NCBI GenBank assembly: GCA_963704475.1 | Contig: OY969900.1 | Location: 1,178,001-1,242,000, forward strand | Length of the DNA: 64,000 nt | Source: UBA9655 sp963704475 | GTDB taxonomy: Bacteria; Pseudomonadota; Alphaproteobacteria; UBA9655 | Reading direction: 5' to 3' | Part shown: positions 44,401 through 52,425 of the stretch, in pieces | Layout of the letters: each line of letters opens with the position of its first letter | How positions within the stretch are numbered: position 1 is the first letter of the stretch | Made by a program: the position numbers and the translations under genes | Notes under the pieces: generated by a model | What the model was told of the DNA's origin: nothing | The model's database searches: none | What the model saw: only the letters and a program-made list of their open reading frames with translations

Positions 44401-47400
44401 TACATGAAGGAAAGCCATATCAAGAGATTCGCTCTACCCTAAAGATTAATCTATCTATAATTGATCTTTCTTTTTTAAAAGGAAAGGAGCAAGAAGAAAA
44501 AGCTAAAGAACATATTCAAAAAGAGATCTTAAAATCTTTTAATTTAGAAAATGATCCCCTTATAAGAGCAAATTTAATTAAGTTAGCAAAAAAAGAACAC
44601 ATTTTTCTTCTCACCCTTCATCACAGTATTGCAGATGGGTGGTCAATGAGCATTTTAGGGAAAGAATTATCAGAAGTGTATAATGCAGAACTTAAGGGTT
44701 TCCTCCTTCATCTTCTTTCTCTACCTGTTCAATATGCTGATTTCACCCTTTGGCAGAGAGAATATTTAAAAGAAACAGGAACAGTTTATCAAGAACAGAT
44801 AAGCTATTGGACTGAGCAGCTTAAGGGAGCACATACTCTTTTAGAGCTGCCAACAGATCACATGCGTCCTGCTATTCAAAGCTATCAGGGGAAACAAAAA
44901 AGTTTCAAATTTTCCTCTTCTTTAATTCAAAAACTAAAAACCCTAAGTGAAGATCAACACACCACGCTTTTTATGACTTTACTTTCTACTTTTTATGTTT
45001 TTCTTTATCGTTACAGTGGGGAAGAGGATATTATTATAGGTTCTCCCATTGCCAACCGCAATCGAGAAGAGATCGAGCATCTTATAGGTTTTTTCGTCAA
45101 TACTCTAGCGTTAAGAACTACGCTTTCTCCTCAGGCAAGCTTTAAGGAGTTTTTAGCACAAGTCAAAGAAAAGACTTTGAGTGCATATGATCATCAGGAC
45201 CTTCCTTTTGAGAAACTAATAGATGTACTTCGTATTGAGCGTAGCCTTTCTCATGAGCCTTTATTTCAGGTAATGTTCACTTTACAGAATGCAGAAAGAA
45301 CTATCGAGCTAAATCTTGATGGAGTAACAAATGAAGAGGTTTCTTTTGACTATTCGATCGCTAAATTTGATTTAGCCCTGAATTTAATGGAAACACAAGA
45401 AGGCTTACAAGGTTCTTTTGAATATGCAATTGACCTTTTTAAGGGATCAACCGTTGAAAGGATGATCAAGCACTATAAGCGTCTCTTAGAAGATATCGTT
45501 GCACATCCAGATAAAGAAATCTGCCAACTTGAGATGCTTACAAAGCAAGAAAAAAAGAAAATTCTAATCGAATGGAATAGGACTCAAAAAGAATACTTTC
45601 AAAATAAGCTCATTCATCAGTTTTTCGAAGAACAAGTAGAAAGAGTGCCTAATAATATAGCTGTAGTGTATGAGGGCCAAGAATTGACTTATCAAGAACT
45701 TAATGAAAGAGCGAATCAACTTGCTCATTGTCTGAGAGCGCTCGACATAGGACCAGATGTCTTTGTTCCTATTAGTCTTGAAAGATCTCTCGAAATGGTA
45801 ATAGGTCTTTTAGGAATACTTAAGGCTGGGGGTGCCTATGTCCCTCTTGACCCATCTTATCCTCAAAATCGTCTTAATTTTATGCTTGAAGATACGAAAG
45901 CTCCTATTCTACTGACGCAATCTTCACTCAAAACAGTATTTAAAGATTATCAAGGAACAATTCTCTTGCTTGATGAAGATTGGAAGCAAATCAATCACAA
46001 CCCAACGTCTAACCCACCTATTATAAATTCACCCCATCATCTCGTTTATCTTATTTACACTTCTGGTTCTACTGGAAAACCTAAAGGAGTGATGATTGAG
46101 CAAAAAAATTTAACAAACTATTGTAGGTGGGCTATAGATTACTATGGCATCACAAAAAATGATAAAATTCTACAAAATGCAAGTTTATCTTTTGACCTCT
46201 CTATTGAAGAAATCTTCCTTGCTCTTTTAACTGGAGCAAAACTTGTTTTGCCTACCCTAGACAATTATAAAGATCAATCTTCTTTTGTTTCTCTTTTAAA
46301 TAAGGAAGAAATTACTGTAATAGATATGGTCCCTTCAGCAATACAGACATTTTTGGGTCAAAATAAAAATAATGCACTCAGCTCTCTCAGGTTAATAATT
46401 TCTGGAGGAGCTGAGATTAGCCCTTCTATTAAGAATAATGTAGTGAAATACATTAAAGATATAGACTTACATAATTCTTATGGGCCTACAGAAACAACTA
46501 TATGCACAACAGTGTTTCATTGTACACACAATGCGTCTTGCGAACGAATACCCATCGGCAAACCTATCTGGAATGCCTCCTTATACATCTTTGATCCATA
46601 TTTAAACCCTGTGCCTATAGGAATAGCAGGAGAGCTCTATATAGGGGGAGATGGACTAGCGAGGGGGTATCTTAATCAAGAAAAACTGACTGCAGAAAAA
46701 TTTATTCCTAATCCCTTTCAAACAGCAAAGGAAAGACGGAAGAGTAAGAATACAAGACTTTATAAGACAGGAGATCTTGCTCGCTATCTGCCAGATGGCA
46801 ATATTGAATTTATTGGACGTATTGATCATCAGGTAAAAATCAGAGGTTATCGCATTGAGCTAGGTGAAGTAGAATTTGCTCTTCTGCAACACCCTCAAGT
46901 AAAAGATTCTATAGTCATAGCAAGAGAAGATATACCTGGAGACAGAAGATTAGTCGCCTATCTTGTGTTACAGAGAGAGAGTCTTACAATAACGGAATTA
47001 CGCTCATACCTAAAGGAGCGGTTACCTGAGCACATGATCCCCTCCACATTTGTCACTCTTAAGACTTTTCCATTAACTGTAAATGGTAAGGTAAATCGAC
47101 AAGCTCTGCCATCCCCTGAATATCAAATAAATTCAAAAGATTACGTAGCTCCTCGAACGAAAGCAGAGAAGATATTGTGCAAAATTTGGCAAGATCTTCT
47201 AAAAATTAAACAAATAGGAATTCATGATAATTTTTTTGAATTAGGCGGTCATTCTCTTTTAGCTGCTCAGCTTACTTTTAAGATCAAGGAAAAATTAAAT
47301 TTATCTGTTCCATTACGAGAATTTTTTAATCAATTAACAATTGAACGATTAGCATCTTTTATAGAAAAGAATGAAATCGGGAATCTCTCAATAAACTTAA

Positions 47401-48572
47401 AAAAATCAATTGAAGAGGATATAGCGCTTGAAAAAAAATTTTCTTACAGAGAAAGTAGGTCCTTAGTTGTGGATAGCTCACAATCTATCTTGCTCACAGG
47501 CGCGAACGGATTTGTGGGGATAAATTTGCTTAAGGAATTGATTTCTAAGACAAAAGGTAAAGTATATTGTTTAATTCGCGCCAAAGATTACCTACATGCC
47601 CGTGCGCGCCTTAATGAAACTATATCTTACTATGAACTTGAGTCTCTGAAAAATGAGCCTAGAATAGTTCCTCTTGCAGGAGATCTGTCCCAACCTCAGT
47701 TAGGTTTAAATAGTAGCTTGTTTAAGAGCCTTGCTAGAGAAATTGGCCATATTTATCATAATGGAGCCTTTGTCCATCATATTTACGATTATTTTCAACT
47801 ACGAGCTTCAAATGTTTTAAGTACAATCGAACTTCTTAAATTAGCCGGACAAGAGCACCCAAAACATTTTTCTTATATTTCCACATTATCAGCAGTTTTT
47901 GATTTCGATCAACAAAACAGAGTTTTTTTAGAACGCTTCCCAGAGACGGCGCCTCAAGGAACAGAAGGGGGCTATTCTATAAGCAAGTGGGTGTCAGAAA
48001 AAATATTATCAGAAGCTAGTCAAAAGGGAGTTAATATTTCTATTTACCGCTTGCCCCAAATTTTGGGAGATAGTTTAAAGGGCATCAGTCCAATTGATAA
48101 AAATCACTTCATGCTAATGATTAAAGGATGCATGGAGATGGGTTTTGCTCCAAATATTGAGAGAACGCTAAATGCACTTCCCGTTGATTTCGCAGCAAAA
48201 TTTGTCGTAGATTCATCTCTTGCAACAGAATGGCGCAATAAAGTATTCAATCTGAGCTCAGCTTCTTCACCTTCTTTTACTCAAGTATTTAACTGGATTA
48301 AAGAGTTTGGTTTTGCATTCTCTGTAATTTCTTATAAAGAATGGAAAGAACGCATAGCTTCCATATCGGAGAACAACTCTTTTTTCCCTCTTCTCCCTTT
48401 ATATTTGGAAAGCTCTGGAGAAAAAAAGGATAGCAAAGAAAATTTAGGCGCTATTTATGAAAATAAAAATTTTTTAAACTTTCTATCTGCAAGGGGAATT
48501 TTTCATCCAAAGGCAGATAAAAAACAATTTCGCATCTATTTTAAATATCTTCAATCACAATTGAGGAAATAG
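41418..48572 (+). CDS. Non-ribosomal peptide synthetase, C-terminal part (rest of C2-A2-T2-C3-A3-T3-reductase)
   Basis: The frame opens at a GTG inside the IS, but native sequence starts at ILENRDAKLPSLSIQYVDFTLWQ, which completes the second condensation domain. A2 (42420-43910) has ILYTSGSTGNPKGVMIEH and HVYGPTESTTFSTYY; T2 has ELGGHSLLATQ (near 44050). C3 follows (HHSIADGWS near 44630). A3 (45610-47080) has LIYTSGSTGKPKGVMIEQ; T3 has ELGGHSLLAAQ (near 47250). The end is a thioester reductase domain: ILLTGANGFVGINLLKELI (NADPH-binding), YHNGAFVHHIYDY, and GGYSISKWVSEKIL with the Tyr..Lys pair. Release should give an aldehyde or alcohol. There is no thioesterase or epimerase domain. Expression without the first part is doubtful. 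Confidence 0.92.
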   Translation: MESTAKFCQFRLFVESTAYPGNAILENRDAKLPSLSIQYVDFTLWQRKYLEEKGKNYRKLLAYWKAQLKGAPSMLKLPTDYPRPLIQSYKGHHRSFSLPAELIKKLKELSEEVQGTLFMTLLSAFYTLLYRYSEQDDIVVGIPVANRNQEAIEPLIGFFVNTLALRTNLSQDLSFKDFLKQVRNKTLEAYDHQDFPFEKLVDHLKIERSLSYESLFQVMFVLQTANREYPFSLKEIKIEALDFEYPLAKFDLTLSLTEETDGRLKGFFEYATDLFQASTIERMIRHYQYLLEDIVVHSTKPLSQLKMLSPGEEQQVLTDWNDTQRSYPENKTIHELFEKQVEQTPNNIAVVYEDQALTYQELNQKANQLAHYLREEGIQPDTPIGIISERSLEMIVGVLGILKAGGAYVPLDPSYPQKRLSHILEDTQASFLLIQENVLDNCPRTKEKVVFLNKEQDRFSAYPITNPSPITKSHHLAYILYTSGSTGNPKGVMIEHKAVNRLVTNQNYICFDSSVTMAHMSNVSFDAATFEIWGALLCGGRLIIIPKEVVLFPEKLDFLLKHHNINTAFLTTALFNRLLDENLNIFRKIKYLMVGGEIADSKRIKQQIDARNTENFIHVYGPTESTTFSTYYLLKDSESFNDNVPIGRPIINTQIYILDSNLSPVPVGVTGEIHIGGEGLARGYLNQSDLTAEKFISNPFQTEKERNKNKNSRLYKTGDLARYLPNGNVEFIGRIDHQVKIRGYRIELGEIEHILLQHPQIKEAIVIAREDIPGDKRLVAYLIFLRDTLDAAKLRVYLKKSLPEQMVPSAFVALETFPLTANAKIDLKALPAPEYQKHEKTYVAPQTETEKILCEIWEKVLKIERVGIYDNFFELGGHSLLATQVVSRLRSHYQVELPLREFFKTPVVLELAKCIKLESMKHGTLPLIPQPRQGRIPLSFAQQRLWFIDQLNPQSALYNIPLALKLKGTLNLKALQRALNNLIKRHEVLRTSIKIHEGKPYQEIRSTLKINLSIIDLSFLKGKEQEEKAKEHIQKEILKSFNLENDPLIRANLIKLAKKEHIFLLTLHHSIADGWSMSILGKELSEVYNAELKGFLLHLLSLPVQYADFTLWQREYLKETGTVYQEQISYWTEQLKGAHTLLELPTDHMRPAIQSYQGKQKSFKFSSSLIQKLKTLSEDQHTTLFMTLLSTFYVFLYRYSGEEDIIIGSPIANRNREEIEHLIGFFVNTLALRTTLSPQASFKEFLAQVKEKTLSAYDHQDLPFEKLIDVLRIERSLSHEPLFQVMFTLQNAERTIELNLDGVTNEEVSFDYSIAKFDLALNLMETQEGLQGSFEYAIDLFKGSTVERMIKHYKRLLEDIVAHPDKEICQLEMLTKQEKKKILIEWNRTQKEYFQNKLIHQFFEEQVERVPNNIAVVYEGQELTYQELNERANQLAHCLRALDIGPDVFVPISLERSLEMVIGLLGILKAGGAYVPLDPSYPQNRLNFMLEDTKAPILLTQSSLKTVFKDYQGTILLLDEDWKQINHNPTSNPPIINSPHHLVYLIYTSGSTGKPKGVMIEQKNLTNYCRWAIDYYGITKNDKILQNASLSFDLSIEEIFLALLTGAKLVLPTLDNYKDQSSFVSLLNKEEITVIDMVPSAIQTFLGQNKNNALSSLRLIISGGAEISPSIKNNVVKYIKDIDLHNSYGPTETTICTTVFHCTHNASCERIPIGKPIWNASLYIFDPYLNPVPIGIAGELYIGGDGLARGYLNQEKLTAEKFIPNPFQTAKERRKSKNTRLYKTGDLARYLPDGNIEFIGRIDHQVKIRGYRIELGEVEFALLQHPQVKDSIVIAREDIPGDRRLVAYLVLQRESLTITELRSYLKERLPEHMIPSTFVTLKTFPLTVNGKVNRQALPSPEYQINSKDYVAPRTKAEKILCKIWQDLLKIKQIGIHDNFFELGGHSLLAAQLTFKIKEKLNLSVPLREFFNQLTIERLASFIEKNEIGNLSINLKKSIEEDIALEKKFSYRESRSLVVDSSQSILLTGANGFVGINLLKELISKTKGKVYCLIRAKDYLHARARLNETISYYELESLKNEPRIVPLAGDLSQPQLGLNSSLFKSLAREIGHIYHNGAFVHHIYDYFQLRASNVLSTIELLKLAGQEHPKHFSYISTLSAVFDFDQQNRVFLERFPETAPQGTEGGYSISKWVSEKILSEASQKGVNISIYRLPQILGDSLKGISPIDKNHFMLMIKGCMEMGFAPNIERTLNALPVDFAAKFVVDSSLATEWRNKVFNLSSASSPSFTQVFNWIKEFGFAFSVISYKEWKERIASISENNSFFPLLPLYLESSGEKKDSKENLGAIYENKNFLNFLSARGIFHPKADKKQFRIYFKYLQSQLRK

Positions 48573-49002
48573 TGAAGTGTGAAGAAGTTGATTGATTTCT
48601 TTTTCCACATATTTCATTATCATCCGATATAAAAATTGTCTGAAATGTGTTAAAAGACCCTCGGCACAATAATGTCAGGAGTGTAAAATACAAGTTTTAC
48701 TGGTCTTCAAAACCCCCATATGATGAGATTCTTTCAATTTAGTTGGAGGGCAAGCATTTTGTTCTTGCCAAATTTCAGTGCAATAGAGTTTGATATCTTT
48801 CGAGAAGGGGCTGCAAGGTCCATAATCTTTCTTTGTTTTTGTCAAAATAAAGGAGCCAATTGCAAAATTGGAGAAACGAGTGGAATTATTTTTTCAAAAA
48901 ATATGAAAAATATTTAAAAAACAGCAGGTAACCTTCTGTAATTGTGGTTTAATGGAGTTGGAAAAAAAACAACCAATTAACCCAAAAACAAAAGGCTCCT
49001 AC
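48573..49002. other. Non-coding interval between NRPS and an IS transposase
   Basis: I see no supported gene here. A 65-codon frame at 48720 has no ribosome-binding site or family resemblance. The left end of the following transposon must lie in this interval but I could not locate its inverted repeat. Confidence 0.5.
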
Positions 49003-50242
49003 ATGAAAAATTTATCACAACATTGGAGCACCATTCAAGCCACTCTTTTTCCGATTTTGGAGAAAGAGGTGGGTCCTTTTACAGAAAAGCATCAGCAGCT
49101 CGTGATAGTCCTTGAATTTGCTCGCGTTGACGCTTTCATAAAAACCTATTGGAGATGTGTTGGTCGACCACAAGAGGATCGTGCAGCGCTAGCTCGGGCC
49201 TTTCTTGCCAAGGCTGTGTATAATTTTCCTCGCACAACCTCTCTCATCGACCGCTTGCACTGTGATCCTGTCTTAAGGCGTCTGTGCGGATGGCAGACGC
49301 GCTGCGCGATTCCTTCTGCTTCAACCTTCTCAAGGGCCTTTGCGGAGTTTGCCAAATGTGAGCTGAGCGCTCGAGCCCATGAAGCCTTTGTGCGAACCAT
49401 TCACTCTGAACGCTTAATTGGCCACATCTCTAGAGATGCCACAGCCATTGAGGCACGCGAACAATCTGTAAAGACCTTTACCCCAAAAGTATTACCAAAG
49501 GTTAAGCCAAAAAAGAGAGGACGTCCTAAAAAAGGGGAGACACGCCCCAAGCCTGATCCAACGCGTTTAGAGCTTCAATTAAAAATGACCTTATCTCAAA
49601 TGCTCACTGATCTGCCGAACGCTTGTGACTTTGGGACAAAAAAGAACAGCAAGGGATTGAACGTCAAATGGAAGGGCTATAAACTTCACATTGATACGGC
49701 AGACGGAGATATCCCCATCAGTGCTATTTTAACCTCAGCCTCTCTTCATGATAGCCAAGTGAGCCTTCCTCTTGCAATTTTAACACATCAACGGATCACA
49801 AACTGCTATGATCTGATGGATGCTGCTTATGATGCAAAGATCATTCGAGAGCACAGCGCATCCCTGGGACACATAGCTTTGATTGATTTTAATCATCGCC
49901 ATCCAACAGATGAACGTTGCTTTGCCCCTCATGAGGAAGTGCGCTACAAGGAGCGTAGCGCTGCAGAGCGCGTCAACAGCAATCTCATACCATTTCGCAT
50001 TCAATAGGTGGGATATTCTGGATTGCTTCGCTTCGCTCGCAATGACGGAAATTGGCGTCATTGCGAGGAGCAGAAGGCGACGAAGCAACCCAGTTTTGTC
50101 TGCCACTTGATTGATAAGTGGTATCAAAGATAACTTTGGCAGGCGATTCATTGCTGTAAAAGGCCATGCAAAAGTCTTTTCTCAACTGATGTTCGGCCTC
50201 TTGGCCTTAACAATCCTGCAAACGGTGCGTTTGCTTACCTGA
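49003..50242 (+). pseudogene. IS4/IS5-type DDE transposase interrupted by a MITE
   Basis: ATG 49003 follows AAAAGG. The N-terminal part has EFARVDAFIKTYWRCVGRPQEDRAALARAFLAKAVYNFP and TSLIDRLHCDPVLRRLCGW (DUF772 type). The DDE domain has HISRDATAIEAREQ, KWKGYKLHIDTADGDIPISAILTSASLHDS and YDLMDAAYDAKII. At KERSAAERVNSNL the frame runs into the MITE (49988-50123). After it the C-terminus continues as KDNFGRRFIAVKGHAKVF (50126-50242) in the frame that would result if MITE and one TCA copy were removed. It is inactive as it stands. Confidence 0.88.
49988..50123 (-). repeat. MITE copy 2, inverted, inside the transposase at 49003
   Basis: This 136-bp copy lies in the opposite orientation to copies 1 and 3. 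It is flanked by TCA (49985-49987, 50124-50126). It differs from copy 1 by only a few bases, including one extra G, so the copies spread recently. Confidence 0.9.
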
Positions 50243-50315
50243 ATCTCGGGTTAGTCTCGTTTTTTTGGCACCCAAAAAGCGCAATCTCGAAAAAGCGCCC
50301 TCTCTCTTTGCGTCC

Positions 50316-50426
50316 AAAATCAGGCTTTTTAAGCAGCTTACTACTCTCTGCAATAGTTAATGGCAGCATGCTCCCTTGGCAGGGAATGCAGGATTTGTTC
50401 ACTAAATAGGTAGAAATTATTTCCAC
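50316..50426 (-). pseudogene. N-terminal fragment of a 4a-hydroxytetrahydrobiopterin dehydratase (PCD) gene
   Basis: From GTG 50426, with AGGAG five bases upstream, the frame reads about 37 residues: LVNKSCIPCQGSMLPLTIAE then SSKLLKKPDFG. This resembles the start of pterin-4a-carbinolamine dehydratases (K.C.PC.G...PLT..E...LL). After this the frame continues as unrelated residues to 50235, apparently transposon DNA. The gene was probably cut by the transposon at 49003-50242; I did not find the other half. Confidence 0.5.
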
Positions 50427-50501
50427 TATATCTCCTCTTATGAAGGATAGATGCGTCAGTCAGTGACACATTAAAGAATTTTACTGTTCCAGCAATATTT
50501 A

Positions 50502-51260
50502 TTAAAGTCCTTTGTCATTTACCTTTTCATAAACGGTCGAACCCCAAGTAAAATGTAAGGGCCGCAAAGAAGGCCCCTCAACAAATAAAGCGCTTGCATA
50601 CCCAGGAATATCGTCAAAACAGTAAGGATAGATTACCTTGTCATTTTTTAACAACCTGCCACTTTGTTGTGATTTTGGTTTGTCACTTGCTTTAGCTCTG
50701 GCCTCAAAAAATGCAGGTGTTTCTCGAGTTTCTAACCATCCTTTTCCTCCAGCTTTTAAAAAAGCTTCTTTTGAAGCCCAGTGTTTAAAGAATGAATTTC
50801 TCTTCCCCTCAGAAGAAAGGTCATCCCAATAAAAAAACTCTTCTGCAGAGAAGACACTTCGTGCCATATCTTCTAACTCAAGATTAGGATCGATAAACTC
50901 TATGTCAATGCCTACCTCATATCCTTGTGTAAAAGCGTATAATACATAATCTTCTGAATGAGAAAGATTGAAAAATAAATTCTTTTCTTGTGGCAAGCAA
51001 GGTTTTCCCCAAAGGCCATACAAAAACTCTATTTTTTCTGGGTCTTCTCTTAAATATTTTCCCAACAGACATCGGAGAATACCTCGAGAGATTGCATATC
51101 TTTTTTGATCTTTAGGAAATCTAAACTGGCTTGCTTTTTCCTTCTCATCCTGAGACAAGAGAGAGGTAAAATAAAGAACCTTATTTTCATTTTCTGACAA
51201 GCAGGCAGACCAGACATGCGCTTCTTCAGAATTGAGAAGAAAAGAATCTTTTGAGTGCAT
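50502..51260 (-). CDS. Sfp-type 4'-phosphopantetheinyl transferase
   Basis: The 252-residue cytoplasmic enzyme transfers phosphopantetheine from CoA to the Ser of carrier domains. FNLSHSEDYVLYAF, YEVGIDIEFID (the GIDIE motif, Mg-binding Asp and Glu) and FFKHWASKEAFLKAGGKG (WxxKEA) are all present. The N-terminal half (RFRFPKDQKRYAISRGILR-like QFRFPKDQKRYAISRG) matches the Sfp/Gsp branch rather than the short AcpS branch. Its closeness to the NRPS suggests that it activates those three carrier domains. It is on the other strand and separated by one transposon. Confidence 0.92.
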   Translation of the reverse strand: MHSKDSFLLNSEEAHVWSACLSENENKVLYFTSLLSQDEKEKASQFRFPKDQKRYAISRGILRCLLGKYLREDPEKIEFLYGLWGKPCLPQEKNLFFNLSHSEDYVLYAFTQGYEVGIDIEFIDPNLELEDMARSVFSAEEFFYWDDLSSEGKRNSFFKHWASKEAFLKAGGKGWLETRETPAFFEARAKASDKPKSQQSGRLLKNDKVIYPYCFDDIPGYASALFVEGPSLRPLHFTWGSTVYEKVNDKGL

Positions 51261-51343
51261 TTCTAACCTAAGAGTTATATCGTAAGCATGATAGGAACTT
51301 TTCTATTCTAAAATGAATGATCATATAAGAACAAGTGCCTGCC

Positions 51344-51646
51344 TTATTTAACAACAGGCATTTTAGAATTTTTTCCCTTCATCTCTTTTAATTGTTGCAA
51401 GCCCCGTTGCACCCATAAGTCTTTTTGAAAAATCTCTCCCTCAACAACCATTTGATTAAACATAACAAGACCGTAAAATAGAGAAGAAACCTCACTTTTT
51501 TGTTCAAGATCCTTTTGCAGGTCTTTTCCTAAAACAATGCCAAAAGTTTCGAGCAACCCGGATTGCCCAATAAGAGAGCCCAATTGGATCAACGATTTCG
51601 TTCTTTTTCGCCGCATCTCATGGGAAGAAGCTTCAAGATTATCCAT
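51344..51646 (-). CDS. traD: TraD-like conjugal transfer protein (Ti-plasmid type)
   Basis: The 100-residue protein has MRRKRTKSLIQLGSLIGQSGLLETFGIVLGKDLQKDLE, close to the R(K/R)R...IQLGGLV.KAGL..TFGI..GDDLQ pattern of the small TraD protein encoded beside traC in Ti and related plasmids. This TraD is not the F-plasmid coupling ATPase. It follows traC by 19 bp on the same strand and is divergent from traA, the same order as in Ti plasmids, where both act in relaxosome function at oriT. Confidence 0.75.
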   Translation of the reverse strand: MDNLEASSHEMRRKRTKSLIQLGSLIGQSGLLETFGIVLGKDLQKDLEQKSEVSSLFYGLVMFNQMVVEGEIFQKDLWVQRGLQQLKEMKGKNSKMPVVK

Positions 51647-51665
51647 GATTCTGACTCTTCTTCGC

Positions 51666-52091
51666 TCAGCATGCAGGATGAGTTGGGAGAGATGATGAAT
51701 CCTCTTGTTTAGGACTTGCAGAAGAAGAATCGCGAAAAGAATGAGAGCTGTCTGTCTTCTCCTCTCTTTCTCTTTTTGGCTCTTTCTGTTCCTGCCTCTT
51801 TTTTCCTTCTGGCTTCCATGCTTTTTCCAAAATCTTCAATGCCAGGTCAGTTGAGAACTCCGTGTTAAAGATCTTCTGAGTTTCTTTTAAAAAAAGAAGA
51901 GCTTGTTGAGCTTGTAATTTTTCTCGTCTCTTTCTGAGCTGAGTGATTTTTTCATCAGCAAGAATAAGCCTTTGGCTCACTTGAGAGACTTTATTCGTAT
52001 TTTGCGTCTCCGTTGTGATTTTCTGTTCTATGTGCGCTTGTTTATTATGCGCTACAAGGCTTGGATTTATTGGTTTAGTTTTTTCTCTCAT
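51666..52091 (-). CDS. traC: TraC-like conjugal transfer protein
   Basis: The 141-residue, highly charged protein has a predicted coiled-coil (SQRLILADEKITQLRKRREKLQAQQALLFLKET) and an acidic, Ser-rich tail with basic stretches. Helical segments and context (upstream of traD, divergent from traA, next to an oriT-like hairpin) fit TraC of the Ti-type mobilisation system, an oriT-binding accessory protein. Sequence similarity alone is weak, so the name rests partly on position. Confidence 0.6.
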   Translation of the reverse strand: MREKTKPINPSLVAHNKQAHIEQKITTETQNTNKVSQVSQRLILADEKITQLRKRREKLQAQQALLFLKETQKIFNTEFSTDLALKILEKAWKPEGKKRQEQKEPKREREEKTDSSHSFRDSSSASPKQEDSSSLPTHPAC

Positions 52092-52277
52092 ACGAATTCA
52101 CTCTTTTTTAGATTGCCCGGGTTGATTCCATAGGGACTTTTTATACTTCATCTTAACACTAATTTTTATTGTAGTCAATAAAATTGATATCAATTTTATC
52201 TTAAATATTTTGAAAAATGTTGTTTTTATATTGAAATTATGATAAATATAAGACCGTCTTGGAGGACAGCATTTATG

Positions 52278-52338
52278 TCCGACAAGCGCGCTTACATGTT
52301 GCTGATGCAACATAGCTCTCCGGTGCACGCACCTCGGA
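52278..52338. other. Candidate origin of transfer (oriT)
   Basis: A perfect 7-bp hairpin ATGTTGC-TGAT-GCAACAT (52296-52313) lies inside a larger imperfect palindrome: GTCCGACAAGCGCGC (from 52278) against the complement of GTGCACGCACCTCGGAC (to 52338). It sits between divergent traC and traA, where Ti plasmids have oriT. The core resembles the Ti arrangement of a CGTCGC-loop-GCGACG hairpin followed by CTCC. The nick site was not determined. Confidence 0.55.
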
Positions 52339-52425
52339 CCATTATGGGTTTTTTCGAATGTGATTTTGACTTAGGAGAGCACGGATAAAAGATAAACATT
52401 TAAAGTTTAAGGAAGCACATTAGCC

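Noticed and set aside
48720..48917. 65-residue reading frame after the NRPS
   Set aside because: It has no ribosome-binding site, no recognisable motif, and lies in AT-rich DNA next to a transposon.
52098..52328. 76-residue minus-strand frame between traC and traA
   Set aside because: It runs through the oriT-like palindrome and AT-rich leader and has no conserved features.
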